64,000 nucleotides of DNA from Chrysogorgia sp. JL179-B06 (GCA_035772405.1 JAYKKM010000143.1:3335748-3399747); one strand, 5' to 3'; counted from the stretch's first letter, positions 30,015 through 41,360 are shown. Made by a program: numbers and translations. Notes: a model not told the origin generated them from the letters alone.

Positions 30015-30126
30015 TTGGGCACAATCGAATAATAATAGAAATATTTTAACAAAAATATTTGGAGAATTTGAGCTAATCTCGCCTAGTCTGTAATAGATAT
30101 GTTTTAACTAAAATATTTGGCAAATA

Positions 30127-32841
30127 GATAGATAGATAGATAGAAAAACTTTATTTAAACACGCTAACCATTGTCAACCTAGGCTGATTTCCACAAGGGG
30201 CGTGTATAACAACATTACAACAATATAGTATAGTAACATATTGTAAATATATAGTATAGTTAACATATAGTAAAAATATAAATATATATACTGTATACAT
30301 ATTATACATAATGTATATAGTATAGTAACATATAGTAAATTTTATAATATAAAAATATAATAAGAAAGTAAACTAGAACAAGAATTTTAACTATAGAAAG
30401 GGTATAGTGAAACATATCTATTTACAAATCTTTTCATATAATTTCATTCAGAGATGTGAGTTGCGATTTTAGTTTCAAAAGAAATTAGGGAGTTGCTTTC
30501 CCTAATTTCGTTTGGCAAAGAGTTCCAAGTGTGTGCCCCGTCAAACATGAAACTTTTTTTCATGCTATTAGTACGCGGCTGTGGTAAGCAAAGAATACTT
30601 TTAATATCTCGAAGTTCATAATTTGTCATTGCACTTTTGAAAGTAAATAAACCAGTAAGTGATTTAGGACCCATTTTATTCAACAATTTAAACATCAGCT
30701 TTGACTTGGCCTTTAGTCTTTCCGTTTTAAGTGGCTTCCAGTCTAAAGCATCTAAAGCAACCATGTGATCTACATCATTGCTCATATTCATTATGATTCG
30801 TGCAGCTCTGTTTTGGAGCTTTTGAAGGCGTTTAGATTGTGTTTCACCAAACACATCCCATACTTCACAGCAATAGGTAAAGTATGGACGCACAATAGAA
30901 TTATATATTGAAAGAAGGGTATCTTTCTCAACAAATTCTTTTATTCGACGAAGAGCTGATATGCCTGATGTTATTTTCTTGCAAATGGTTTCAGTATTAT
31001 TCTTCCAAGACAAATGCTGGTCAATGGTCACTCCAAGAGTTTTGCATTCATAAACTTGTTTAATTGGTTTGTTGTCTATGGTAACATTTGGTTGAGTATT
31101 TGAGATACTTTTTATCATTGGTTTAGATCCAATTAACATAAACTCAGTTTTGGCTACATTTAAACTTAGTTTATTCGCAATTAACCATTTCCTGAGGTTT
31201 TCTAAATCAGAATTCATTGCAGCTTCAACATCTTTGATAGATTCTCCAGATGCTGTTAAGTTTGTATCATCAGCAAATAATCGAGGTTGTGTTTTGTTTA
31301 AACATTGAGGTAAGTCATTAATATATAACAAAAAGAATAATGGCCCTAAAATAGAGCCTTGTGGCACACTACACTTGATTAATCGCTCCGATGAAATAGT
31401 TCCATTTACTTGGCTTTTCTGAGTGCGATTTATCAAGTATGATTTTAGTAGAGATAAAGCATCTCCTGTTACACCATAAAGTTCGAGTTTTTTTAGTAAA
31501 ATCTGGTGGTCGACAGTATCAAATGCCTTTTTTAAGTCAATTAATACTACTAAGTTAAATAATTTTTTGTCAATATTCACGTACCAACTATTAGTACCGT
31601 CTAATAATGCTGTAGCAGTTGAGTGAAATTTACGAAAGCCAAATTGACAATTGCTAAGTAGCTGATATTTTGTCAAATAATCATATAGTTGATCATATAA
31701 AATTCTTTCCATTACCTTGCTAACAGCTGACAAAACGGAAATTGGCCTGTAGTTACCAGGCAAATTTTTTTCGCCATTTTTATAGAGAGGTGATACTCTT
31801 GCCATTTTCCACTCATCAGGAAAAGTGCATAATGTAATAGCCTGATTAAAGATATAAGTTAGTGAACTGGAGATAGCAGGTGCTGCTAGTTTTAAAATTT
31901 TACTTGGAATTTTGGCAATGACAGTGGCTTTTGTACTAGAAAGGCCACGTAGGAGATGGTAAACTTTGTTAGTAGTAATTGACTCAAATGCTGTGAATTC
32001 TGATTTAGGTTTCTTAATATATTCTTCAAAATTATTATTTGAAGTGTCAATTTTGCTAGCTAAGTCAGGACCAATATTTGAAAAGAATTCATTAAAGCCC
32101 TCTGCAATGTCTTCAGAATTTGTCAAATTATTGCCATTTATATTCAACTCATTGACTTTTGTCAGTTTGTTTTGTCTGCCTAATAAGTTGTTTATTGTTT
32201 TCCAAGCCTTTTTTGGATTATGTTTTTGACCAGCAATTCTCTTGGAATAATATTCTTTTTTGGCTTTTCTTATTTCTATATTTACTTCATTTCTGGTCTG
32301 TTTATACACAACCCAATCTGATTCAAGGTTTTTTTCAATAGCTTTTCTCTTAAATCTATCCCTCTTATATATTAGCTTTTTTATTTCACTAGTAATCCAA
32401 GGGACTTTTTTTGATCTGATCTTCTTTTTTTGGATGGGTGCATGCTTATTTAGTACTTCCTCAAACAATTTCTTCCAAATCTCCCACATAGTATTTGGAT
32501 TATCGGCAAAAAAGTATACATATTCCCAATGCTGACTAAGTAAATCTTGGACAAATTTTTGGCTATCAAAGTTTTTCATATTTCTAATTTCCACTATGTT
32601 TTCATCTTGTTTCTTAGAAATATGAATTTTTCTGATGGCAAATACCAGACTATGATCACTGATTCCTGTATGAATGACACCAGAATCTGAGATTTTCTCT
32701 GGTGTATTTGCAACTATATGATCAATCAGGCTGGCAGATGTTTTAGTGACCCGAGTAGCCTCATCAATTAACTGAGATAACTGGTATAATTCATATAGTG
32801 ATCTAATTTTCTTTGTTGGCAAATCTGAATCTGTTTTTAGA
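30127..32841 (-). mobile_element. CR1/L2-like LINE, 5'-truncated
   Basis: 3' end at left: (TCTA)n tail (plus strand GATAGATA, 30127-30143), then AATAAAGTTT and a hairpin region (about 30157-30212) shared with the elements at 50264 and 61118. The 5' end stops inside the endonuclease and joins a fold-back of array sequence at 32843-32906. Array text on the left stops at GGCAAATA and resumes at AAGTTACAAC. Confidence 0.88.
30444..32822 (-). CDS. CR1/L2 LINE ORF2, EN remnant + RT (5'-truncated)
   Basis: 792 codons open without a stop. Contains the endonuclease end (HTGISDHSLVF), the linker WKTINNLLGR, and RT motifs NYRPISVLSAVSKV, LVVLIDLKKAFDTVDH, CSVPQGSILGPLFF and LFADDTNL, so FADD replaces YADD. 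The C-terminus has the DGAHTWNSLPNEIRES signature. The frame is well kept, suggesting a fairly recent insertion. The N-terminal part is missing because of truncation, so the first Met is not a real start. Confidence 0.88.
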   Translation of the reverse strand: MPTKKIRSLYELYQLSQLIDEATRVTKTSASLIDHIVANTPEKISDSGVIHTGISDHSLVFAIRKIHISKKQDENIVEIRNMKNFDSQKFVQDLLSQHWEYVYFFADNPNTMWEIWKKLFEEVLNKHAPIQKKKIRSKKVPWITSEIKKLIYKRDRFKRKAIEKNLESDWVVYKQTRNEVNIEIRKAKKEYYSKRIAGQKHNPKKAWKTINNLLGRQNKLTKVNELNINGNNLTNSEDIAEGFNEFFSNIGPDLASKIDTSNNNFEEYIKKPKSEFTAFESITTNKVYHLLRGLSSTKATVIAKIPSKILKLAAPAISSSLTYIFNQAITLCTFPDEWKMARVSPLYKNGEKNLPGNYRPISVLSAVSKVMERILYDQLYDYLTKYQLLSNCQFGFRKFHSTATALLDGTNSWYVNIDKKLFNLVVLIDLKKAFDTVDHQILLKKLELYGVTGDALSLLKSYLINRTQKSQVNGTISSERLIKCSVPQGSILGPLFFLLYINDLPQCLNKTQPRLFADDTNLTASGESIKDVEAAMNSDLENLRKWLIANKLSLNVAKTEFMLIGSKPMIKSISNTQPNVTIDNKPIKQVYECKTLGVTIDQHLSWKNNTETICKKITSGISALRRIKEFVEKDTLLSIYNSIVRPYFTYCCEVWDVFGETQSKRLQKLQNRAARIIMNMSNDVDHMVALDALDWKPLKTERLKAKSKLMFKLLNKMGPKSLTGLFTFKSAMTNYELRDIKSILCLPQPRTNSMKKSFMFDGAHTWNSLPNEIRESNSLISFETKIATHISE

Positions 32842-32842
32842 T

Positions 32843-32906
32843 AAGTTACAACTAAAGTTGTAACTTGTAGTTAGTTGTAACTTTTTAAATAAGTTACAAC
32901 TAACTA
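32843..32906. repeat. Two perfect inverted repeats at LINE 5' junction
   Basis: 32843-32853 pairs with 32856-32866 (11 bp), and 32868-32883 pairs with 32891-32906 (16 bp). All four arms derive from the array sequence AAGTTACAACTAACTA. Confidence 0.9.
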
Positions 32907-33236
32907 TAATAAGAAAATGAAAATATTAATATTAATATTAATATTAATATTAATATTAATATCATCTGAACTAATCCCCCTTGTTTCTAGTTAGAGATAA
33001 TAGAAATGTTTTAACAAAAATATTTGGCAAATTAGTAATACATACTACATTAAGAAAATCAAAATTATTAATACTTCTAGTGCATCGTCAACTGCTCATA
33101 AATTACGGAAATAAGAAAAAACAAGTAATCAATGGCCACATGAAAAAGTGGGAGATTCTAAGTTATTAAGCGCGTATTGTACAAATTGAACTATTCAAAC
33201 CTGAGGCAAGTAAAATTAATTTTAATATGAAAAACG

Positions 33237-33309
33237 TGGAGGATGCGGGCATCGATCCCGCTACCTCGCGCATGCAAAGCGCGCGCCCTACCATCTGAGC
33301 TAATCCCCC
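33237..33309 (-). tRNA. tRNA-Ala(TGC), one substitution
   Basis: A23 to G gives a wobble pair in the D stem. Confidence 0.85.
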
Positions 33310-33562
33310 TCGTTTCTAGTTAGAGATAATAGAAACGTTTTAACAAATATATCTGGCAAATTAGTAATACATACTACATTAAGAAAATCAAAATTATTAA
33401 TACTTCTAATGCATCGTCAACTGCTCATAAATTTCGATAAGAAAAGACAAGTAAAAGAGATATCTACACCAAAAAAGAGGAGGATGATAAGTCCATTAAG
33501 AATTTGAACAATTTGAACTATTCCACCTGAGGTAAGTAAAATTAATGATAACATTAAAAATA

Positions 33563-33635
33563 TGGAGGATGCGGGCATCGATCCCGCTACCTCAAACACG
33601 CTAAGCGCGCGCTCTACCATCTGAGCTAATCCCCC
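33563..33635 (-). pseudogene. tRNA-Ala(AGC)-like, damaged anticodon stem
   Basis: Allele of 3428 with one more change (plus strand CCTCAAACACGC). Confidence 0.65.
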
Positions 33636-33875
33636 TTGCTTTCTAGTTAGAGATAATAGCAATGTTTTAACAAAAATATTTGGAAAATTAAGAAAATCAA
33701 AATTATTAATACATCTAGTGCATCGTCAACTTCTCATAAATTTCGATAATTGCAAAAAAGAAGTAATCAAATGTCCACATGAAAAAGTGGGAGATTCTAA
33801 GTCCATTAAGCGCATACTGTACAATATGAACTAATCCACCCGAGGTAACTAAAACTAATGTGAATATGAAAAAGG

Positions 33876-33901
33876 TGGAGGATGCGGGCATTGATCTCGC
33901 G

Positions 33902-33932
<31 letters not shown>

Positions 33933-33948
33933 TCTGAGCTAACCCCCC
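33876..33948 (-). tRNA. tRNA-Ala(CGC), T-arm changes
   Basis: Allele of 3741 plus a T-loop substitution. Confidence 0.6.
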
Positions 33949-34409
33949 ATGGGCACAATCGAATAATAATAGAAATATTTTAACAAAAATATTTGGAGAA
34001 TTTGAGCTAATCTCGCCTAGTCTGTAATAGATATGTTTTAACTAAAATATTTGGCAAATAAGTTACAATTAACTACAATAAGAAAATAAAAATATTAATA
34101 TTAATATTAATATTAATATTAATATTAATATCATCTGAGATAATACGCCTTGTTTTCTTATTAGAGATAATATAAATGTTTGAACAAAAATATTTGGCAA
34201 ATTAGTAATACATACTACATTAAGAAAATCAAAATTATTAATACTTCTAATGCATCGTCAACTGCTCATAAATTTCCGAAATAAGAAAAAAAAGTAATGA
34301 TCAAATGACCACATGAAAAAGTGGGAGATTCTTAATCATTAAGCGCGTATTGTACAAATTGAACTATTCAAACCTGAGGCAAGTAAAATTAATTTTAATA
34401 TGAAAAACG

Positions 34410-34452
34410 AGGAGGATGCGGGCATCGATCCCGCTATCTGAGCTAATCCCCC
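34410..34452 (-). pseudogene. tRNA-Ala relic, anticodon arm deleted
   Basis: Same deletion junction as 1017, in a different spacer context. Confidence 0.85.
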
Positions 34453-34699
34453 TTGCTTCTAGTTAGAGATAATAGAAATTTTTTAACAAATATATCTGGT
34501 AAATTAGTAATACATACTACATTAAGAAAATCAAAATTATTAATACTTCTAATGCATCGTCAACTGCTAATAAATTTCGATAATAAGAAAAGACAAGTAA
34601 AAGACATATCTACATAAAAAAAGGGGAGGATGCTAAATCCATTAAGAATTTGAACTGTCCCACCTGAGGTAAGTAAAATTAATGATAACATAAAAAACG

Positions 34700-34772
34700 T
34701 GGAGGATGCGGGCATCGATCCCGCTACCTCGCGCATGCTAAGCGGGCGCTCTACCATCTGAGCTAAACCCCC
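34700..34772 (-). pseudogene. tRNA-Ala(AGC)-like
   Basis: C28-C42 mismatch in the anticodon stem and T6-T67 in the acceptor. Confidence 0.65.
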
Positions 34773-35219
34773 TTGGGCACAATCGAATAATAATAGAAAT
34801 ATTTAAAAACAAATATTTGGAGAATTTGAGCTAATCTCGCTTGGTCTGTAATAGATATGTTTTAACTAAAATATTTGGCAAATAAGTTACAACTAACTAC
34901 AATAAGAAAATGAAAAAATTAATATTAATATTAATATTAATATCGTCTGAGCTAATACCCCTTGTTTTCTAATTAGAGACAATAGAAATATTTTAACAAA
35001 AATATTTGGCAAATTAGTAATACATACTACATTAAGAAAATAAAAATTATTAATACTTCTAGTGCATGGTCAACTGCTCATAAATTTCGGAAATAAGAAA
35101 AAACAAGTAATCAAATGTCCACATCAAAAAGTGGGAGATTCTAAGTCCATTAAGCGCATATTGTACAAATTGAACTATTCCACCTGAGGTAAGTAAAATT
35201 AATGATAACATAGACAAGG

Positions 35220-35291
35220 TGGAGGATGCGGGCATCGATACCGCTACCTCGCGCATGCTAAGCGCGCGCCTACCATCTGAGCTAATCCCCC
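35220..35291 (-). pseudogene. tRNA-Ala(AGC)-like, 1-nt deletion
   Basis: One base lost at the D-stem/anticodon-stem junction (plus strand GCGCGCGCCTACC). T53 changed. Confidence 0.65.
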
Positions 35292-35547
35292 TTGTTTTCT
35301 AGTTGGAGATAATAGAAATGTTTTAACAAATATATCTGGCAAATTAGTAAAACATACTACATTAAGAAAATCAAAATTATTAATACTTCTAGTGCATCGT
35401 CAACTGCTCATAAAATTCGGAAATAAGAAAAAACAAGTAATCAAATGTCCACAAAAAAGTGGGAGATACTATGTCCATTAGGCGCATATTGTACAAATTG
35501 AACTATTCCACCTGAGGCAAGTAAAATTAATTTTAATATGAAAAACG

Positions 35548-35620
35548 TGGAGGATGCGGGCATCGAACCCGCTACCTCGCGCATGCAAAGCGCGCGCTGT
35601 ACCATCTGAGCTAATCCCGC
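35548..35620 (-). tRNA. tRNA-Ala(TGC), canonical B box
   Basis: TTCGATG T loop. C2-C71 and C22 mismatches. Confidence 0.65.
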
Positions 35621-35864
35621 TTGTTTCTAGTTAGAGATAATAGAAATGTTTTAAGAAATATATCTGGCAAACTGGTAATACATACTACATTAAGAAAATC
35701 AAAATTATTAATACTTCTAATGCATCGTCAACTGCTCATAAATATCGATAAGAAAAGACAAGTAAAAGAGATATCTACACCAAAAAAGAAGAGGATACTA
35801 TGTCCATTAATAATTTGAACTATTCCACCTGAGGTAAGAAAAATTAATGATAACTTAGAAAACG

Positions 35865-35889
35865 TGGAGGATGCGGGCATGGATCAAGC

Positions 35890-35921
<32 letters not shown>

Positions 35922-35937
35922 TCTGAGCTAATCCCCC
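35865..35937 (-). pseudogene. tRNA-Ala(AGC)-like, T arm damaged
   Basis: T arm reads AGCTTGATCCATGCC, and the B box is lost. Confidence 0.7.
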
Positions 35938-36195
35938 TTGTTTTCTAGTAGGAGATAATAGAAATGTTTTAACAAATATATCTGGCAAATTAGTTATACA
36001 TACTACATTAAGAAAATCAAAATTATTAATACTTCCAGTGCATCGTCAACTGCTCATAAAATTCGGAAATAAGAAAAAACAAGTAATCAAATGTCCACAT
36101 AAAAAAGTGGGAGATTTTATGTCCATTAGGCGCATATTGTACAAATTGAACTATTCCACCTGAGGCAAGTAAAATTAATTTTAATATGAAAAACG

Positions 36196-36268
36196 TGGAG
36201 GATGCGGGCATCGAACCCGTTACCTCGCGCATGCAAAGCGCGCGCTGTACCATCTGAGCTAATCCCGC
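36196..36268 (-). tRNA. tRNA-Ala(TGC), canonical B box
   Basis: Allele of 35548 with an extra change at T-stem base 49. Confidence 0.6.
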
Positions 36269-36512
36269 TTGTTTCTAGTTAGAGATAATAGAAATGTTTT
36301 AAGAAATATATCTGGCAAACTGGTAATACATACTACATTAAGAAAATCAAAATTATTAATACTTCTAATGCATCGTCAACTGCTCATAAATATCGATAAG
36401 AAAAGACAAGTAAAAGAGATATCTACACCAAAAAAGAAGAGGATACTATGTCCATTAATAATTTGAACTATTCCACCTGAGGTAAGTAAAATTAATGATA
36501 ACTTAGAAAACG

Positions 36513-36537
36513 TGGAGGATGCGGGCATGGATCAAGC

Positions 36538-36569
<32 letters not shown>

Positions 36570-36585
36570 TCTGAGCTAATCCCCC
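36513..36585 (-). pseudogene. tRNA-Ala(AGC)-like, T arm damaged
   Basis: Duplicate of 35865 at a distance of 648 bp. Confidence 0.7.
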
Positions 36586-36843
36586 TTGTTTTCTAGTAGG
36601 AGATAATAGAAATGTTTTAACAAATATATCTGGCAAATTAGTTATACATACTACATTAAGAAAATCAAAATTATTAATACTTCCAGTGCATCGTCAACTG
36701 CTCATAAAATTCGGAAATAAGAAAAAACAAGTAATCAAATGTCCACATAAAAAAGTGGGAGATTTTATGTCCATTAGGCGCATATTGTACAAATTGAACT
36801 ATTCCACCTGAGGCAAGTAAAATTAATTTTAATATGAAAAACG

Positions 36844-36916
36844 TGGAGGATGCGGGCATCGAACCCGCTACCTCGCGCATGCAAAGCGCGCGCTGTACCA
36901 TCTGAGCTAATCCCGC
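36844..36916 (-). tRNA. tRNA-Ala(TGC), canonical B box
   Basis: Duplicate of 35548 two 648-bp periods away. Confidence 0.65.
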
Positions 36917-37173
36917 TTGTTTCTAGTTAGAGATAATAGAAATGTTTTAACAAATATATCTGGCAAATTGGTAATACATACTACATTAAGAAAATCAAAA
37001 TTATTAATACTTCTAGTGCATCGTCAACTGCTCATAAAATTCGGAAATAAGAAAAAACAAGTAATCAAATGTCCACATAAAAAAGTGGGAGATTCTAAGT
37101 CCACTAAGCACACATTGTACAAATTGAACTATTCCACCTGAGGCAAGTAAAATTAATTTTAATATGAAAAACG

Positions 37174-37246
37174 TGGAGGATTTGGGCATCGAACCCGCTA
37201 CCTCGCGCATGCAAAGCGCTCGCTGTACCATCTGAGGTAATCCCCC
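37174..37246 (-). pseudogene. tRNA-Ala(TGC)-like
   Basis: TTCGATG T loop, but a T-stem change (plus strand GGATTTGGGC) and C10/C22 in the D stem. Confidence 0.65.
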
Positions 37247-37489
37247 TTGTTTCTAGTGAGAGAAAATAGAAATGTTTTAACAAATATATCTGGCAAATTG
37301 GTAATACATACTACATTAAGAAAATCAAAATTATTAATACTTCTAATGCATCGTCAACTGCTCATAAATATCGATAAGAAAAGACAAGTGAAAGAGATAT
37401 CTACACCAAAAAGAGGAGGATGCTAAGTCCATTAATAATTTGAACTATTCCACCTGAGGTAAGTAAAATTAATGATAACATAGAAAACG

Positions 37490-37562
37490 TGGAGGATACG
37501 GCCATCGATCCCGCTACCTCGCGCATACTAAGCGCGCGCTCTACCATCTGAGCTAATCCCCC
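37490..37562 (-). tRNA. tRNA-Ala body with AGT (Thr) anticodon
   Basis: Loop TTAGTAT on a fully paired anticodon stem. Acceptor consensus with G3-U70. G53-G61 mismatch in the T stem. Confidence 0.7.
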
Positions 37563-37820
37563 TTGTTTTCTAGTTGGAGATAATATAAATGTTTGAACAA
37601 ATATATCTGGCAAATTAGTAATACATACTACATTAAGAAAATCAAAATTATTAATACTTCTAGTGCATCGTCAACTGCTCATAAAATTCGGAAATAAGAA
37701 AAAACAAGTAATCAAATGTCCACATAAAAAAGTGGGAGATTCTAAGTCCATTAAGCGCATCTTGTACAAATTGAACTATTCCACCTGAGGCAAGTAAAAT
37801 TAATTTTAATATGAAAAACG

Positions 37821-37845
37821 TGGAGGATGCGGGCATCGATCCCGC

Positions 37846-37877
<32 letters not shown>

Positions 37878-37893
37878 TCTGAGCTAATCCCCC
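37821..37893 (-). tRNA. tRNA-Ala(TGC), consensus copy
   Basis: No difference from 3102. Confidence 0.95.
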
Positions 37894-38137
37894 TTGTTTC
37901 TAGTTAGAGATAATAGAAATGTTTTAACAAATATATCTGGCAAATTGGTAATACATACTACATTAAGAAAATCAAAATTATTAATACTTCTAATGCATCG
38001 TCAACTGCTCATATATATCGATAAGAAAAGACAAGTAAAAGAGATATCTACACCAAAAAAGAGGAGGATGCGAAGTCCATTAATAATTTGATCTATTCCA
38101 CCTGAGGTAAGTAAAATTAATGATAACATAGAAAACG

Positions 38138-38210
38138 TGGAGGATGCGGGCATCGATCCCGCTACCTCGCGCATGCGAAGCGCGCACCCTACCATCTGAG
38201 CTAACCCCCC
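38138..38210 (-). tRNA. tRNA-Ala(CGC), D-stem changes
   Basis: D-stem 3' strand GGGT gives two wobble pairs. The rest is paired. Confidence 0.65.
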
Positions 38211-38661
38211 ATGGGCACAATCGAATAATAATATAAATATTTTAACAAAAATCTTTGGAGAATTTGAGCTAATCTCGCCTAGTCTGTAATAGATATGTTT
38301 TAACTAAAATATTTGGCAAATAAGTTACAACTAACTACAATAAGAAAATAAAAATATTAATATTAATATTAATATTAATATTAATATCATCTGAGATAAT
38401 ACCCCTTCTTTCTTATTAGAGATAATATAAATGTTTGAACAAAAATATTTGGCTAATTAGTAATACATACTACATTAAGAAAATCAAAATTATTAATACT
38501 TCTAGTGCATCGTCAACTGCTCATAAAATTCGGAAATAAGAAAAAACAAGTAATCAAATGTCCACATAAAAAAGTAGGAGATTCTAAGTCCATTAAGCGG
38601 ATCTTGTACAAATTGAACTATTCCACCTGAGGCAAGTACAATTAATTTTATATGAAAAACG

Positions 38662-38686
38662 TGGAGGATGCGGGCATCGATCCCGC

Positions 38687-38718
<32 letters not shown>

Positions 38719-38734
38719 TCTGAGTTAATCCCCC
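38662..38734 (-). tRNA. tRNA-Ala(TGC), A10
   Basis: Single change G10 to A breaks one D-stem pair and alters the A box. Confidence 0.7.
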
Positions 38735-38977
38735 TTGTTTCTAGTTAGAGATAATAGAAATGTTTTAACAAATATATCTGGCAAATTGGTAATACATACT
38801 ACATTAAGAAATCAAAATTATTAATACTTCTAATGCATCGTCAACTGCTCATAAATATCGATAAGAAAAGACAAGTAAAAGAGATATCTACACCAAAAAA
38901 GAGGAGGATGCGAAGTCCATTAATAATTTGAACTATTCCACCTGAGGTAAGTAAAATTAATGATAACATAGACAAGG

Positions 38978-39049
38978 TGGAGGATGCGGGCATCGATAGC
39001 GCTACCTGGCGCATGCTAAGCGCGCGCCTACCATCTGAGCTAATCCCCC
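38978..39049 (-). pseudogene. tRNA-Ala(AGC)-like, 1-nt deletion
   Basis: Deletion as at 35220, plus T-stem and anticodon-stem changes (CGATAGC, CCTGGCGC). Confidence 0.65.
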
Positions 39050-39307
39050 TTGTTTTCTAGTTGGAGATAATAGAAATGTTTTAACAAATATATCTGGCAA
39101 ATTAGTAAAACATACTACATTAAGAAAATCAAAATTATTAATACTTCTAGTGCATCGTCAACTGCTCATAAAATTCGGAAATAAGAAAAAACAAGTAATC
39201 AAATGTCCACATAAAAAAGTGGGAGATACTATGTCCATTAGGCGCATATTGTACAAATTGAACTATTCCACCTGAGGCAAGTAAAATTAATTTTAATATA
39301 AAAAACG

Positions 39308-39380
39308 TGGAGGATGCGGGCATCGAACCCGCTACCTCGCGCATGCAAAGCGCGCGCTGTACCATCTGAGCTAATCCCCC
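39308..39380 (-). tRNA. tRNA-Ala(TGC), canonical B box
   Basis: TTCGATG T loop and consensus acceptor. Only C22 departs. Confidence 0.75.
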
Positions 39381-39499
39381 TTGTTTCTAGTCAGAGATAA
39401 TAGAAATGTTTTAACAAATATATCTGGCAAATTGGTAATACATACTACATTAAGAAATCAAAATTATTAATACTTCTAATGCATCGTCAACTGCTCATT

Positions 39500-40515
39500 A
39501 TTCATTATATTCATTATATTCATATATATTCATTATATTAAATATAGATTTAGATAAGATTCATCAATGGTTGTTAGCAAATAAATTAACCTTAAATAAG
39601 GAGAAAACTGAGTATATGATCATTGGCTCAAGACAAAGACTTGCAACTGTAGATAATGACCCAAATATAAAACTAGGGGAAACTCATATTAAAAGAGTAA
39701 GAGAGATAAAGACATTGGGTATTATTGTCGATGAACAACTTTTATGGAAAGGCCATGTCAATAATGTTGTTACTAAAGCTTCAAAAGGAATCGGTATGCT
39801 TCGTCGCATGAAAAAGTTTGTTCCTAAACCAATTTTGATAAATGTGTACAATGCTATAGTTCTCCCACATTTTGACTATTGTAGTCTTGTTTGGGACAAT
39901 TGTAGTATTTGTCTACAAGAAAAATTGCAAAAAATGCAAAATAGGGCAGCAAGAGTCATTACTGGAAGATCATATGATGTGCCATCAGCGAACGTGCTGG
40001 GGGAATTAGGCTGGAAATCGTTGGAAGACAGAAGGAAATATAATAAATTATTATTTATGCATAAAATAAAACACAACACACTTCCAAATTGCATGACCAG
40101 CATGTTTAGTGTTAACAACAATTCAATATATAGTCTACGCAGTAATAACACTGACTACGCCTTACAAAAACCCAATACAAATTTTATGAAGAAAAGTATT
40201 GCTTATTCTGGTGCTAGTCTGTGGAATAATCTACCAAAAGATACTAAAAGAAATAAATGCTCACTAAAGCAGTTCAAGGCTATTCTCTCGGGCAACTAAG
40301 TCTAAGTATTCGGTTAATGGTTTTGTAGTTTTAAATAGATTTTAGTTAAGATTATGTATATTTGTTTATTTTTTGTCTGTTGTATATTATTTATATATTG
40401 TATATCCTGTAATTTTTAATTAATGTATTATTGGTATAAACGGCCCCTTGGAAACCAGATGCCTACGCGCTCTGAAGGGCTACCGTTTTTAAATAAGTTT
40501 AAATACAAAATACAA
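39500..40515 (+). mobile_element. 5'-truncated LINE (CR1/L2-like), plus strand
   Basis: Inserted in an array spacer between GTCAACTGCTCAT and AAATATCGATAAG. It starts with a (TTCATTATA)n-like tract (39500-39545), carries the ORF2 C-terminus and ends with a hairpin-bearing 3' UTR (about 40436-40490). Confidence 0.8.
39571..40299 (+). CDS. LINE ORF2 C-terminal fragment
   Basis: 242 codons, open. Starts after the RT catalytic site (NKEKTEYMIIGS) and continues through VLPHFDYCSLVWDN and KMQNRAARVITGR to GASLWNNLPKDTKR. Sequence style is CR1/L2. No catalytic residues remain. Confidence 0.85.
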   Translation: MLANKLTLNKEKTEYMIIGSRQRLATVDNDPNIKLGETHIKRVREIKTLGIIVDEQLLWKGHVNNVVTKASKGIGMLRRMKKFVPKPILINVYNAIVLPHFDYCSLVWDNCSICLQEKLQKMQNRAARVITGRSYDVPSANVLGELGWKSLEDRRKYNKLLFMHKIKHNTLPNCMTSMFSVNNNSIYSLRSNNTDYALQKPNTNFMKKSIAYSGASLWNNLPKDTKRNKCSLKQFKAILSGN

Positions 40516-40641
40516 TAAATATCGATAAGAAAAGACAAGTAAAAGAGATATCTACACCAAAAAAGAGGAGGATGCGAAGTCCATTAATAATTTGAACTAT
40601 TCCACCTGAGGTAAGTAAAATTAATGATAACATAGACAAGG

Positions 40642-40713
40642 TGGAGGATGCGGGCATCGATACCGCTACCTCGCGCATGCTAAGCGCGCGCCTACCATCT
40701 GAGCTAATCCCCC
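40642..40713 (-). pseudogene. tRNA-Ala(AGC)-like, 1-nt deletion
   Basis: Allele of 35220. Confidence 0.65.
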
Positions 40714-40972
40714 TTGTTTTCTAGTTGGAGATAATAGAAATGTTTTAACAAATATATCTGGCAAAATTAGTAAAACATACTACATTAAGAAAATCAAAAT
40801 TATTAATACTTCTAGTGCATTGTCAACTGCTCATAAAATTCGGAAATAAGAAAAAACAAGTAATCAAATGTCCACATAAAAAAGTGGGAGATACTATGTC
40901 CATTAGGCGCATATTGTACAAATTGAACTATTCCACCTGAGGCAAGTAAAATTAATTTTAATATAAAAAACG

Positions 40973-41045
40973 TGGAGGATGCGGGCATCGAACCCGCTAC
41001 CTCGCGCATGCAAAGCGCGCGCTGTACCATCTGAGCTAATCCCCC
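40973..41045 (-). tRNA. tRNA-Ala(TGC), canonical B box
   Basis: Allele of 39308. Confidence 0.75.
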
Positions 41046-41288
41046 TTGTTTCTAGTCAGAGATAATAGAAATGTTTTAACAAATATATCTGGCAAATTGG
41101 TAATACATACTACATTAAGAAATCAAAATTATTAATACTTCTAATGCATCGTCAACTGCTCATAAATATCGATAAGAAAAGACAAGTAAAAGAGATATCT
41201 ACACCAAAAAAGAGGAGGATGCGAAGTCCATTAATAATTTGAACTATTCCACCTGAGGTAAGTAAAATTAATGATAACATAGACAAGG

Positions 41289-41360
41289 TGGAGGATGCGG
41301 GCATCGATACCGCTACCTCGCGCATGCTAAGCGCGCGCCTACCATCTGAGCTAATCCCCC
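41289..41360 (-). pseudogene. tRNA-Ala(AGC)-like, 1-nt deletion
   Basis: Duplicate of 40642 at 647 bp. Confidence 0.65.

Larger units (their letters stand above)
22756..30126 (-). repeat. tRNA-Ala tandem array, block B (19 copies)
   Basis: Same unit types as block A. Segments 23478-25870 and 27620-29700 are higher-order duplicates with an offset of 3,823 bp for copies 24427/28250, 24961/28784, 25281/29104 and 25802/29625. (ATATTA)n tracts lie at about 23166-23199, 24646-24682, 25497-25526, 26939-26963, 28466-28504 and 29321-29348. A (CATT)n run lies at 27081-27108. No protein gene seen. Confidence 0.9.
32842..39499 (-). repeat. tRNA-Ala tandem array, block C (18 copies)
   Basis: Includes a three-fold repeat of a 648-bp dimer (35548/36196/36844) and the segment 36917-38960, which recurs 4.77 kb further right. 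(ATATTA)n tracts at about 32929-32963, 34091-34131, 34917-34944 and 38354-38387. The left edge carries the fold-back 32843-32906. No protein gene seen. Confidence 0.9.
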
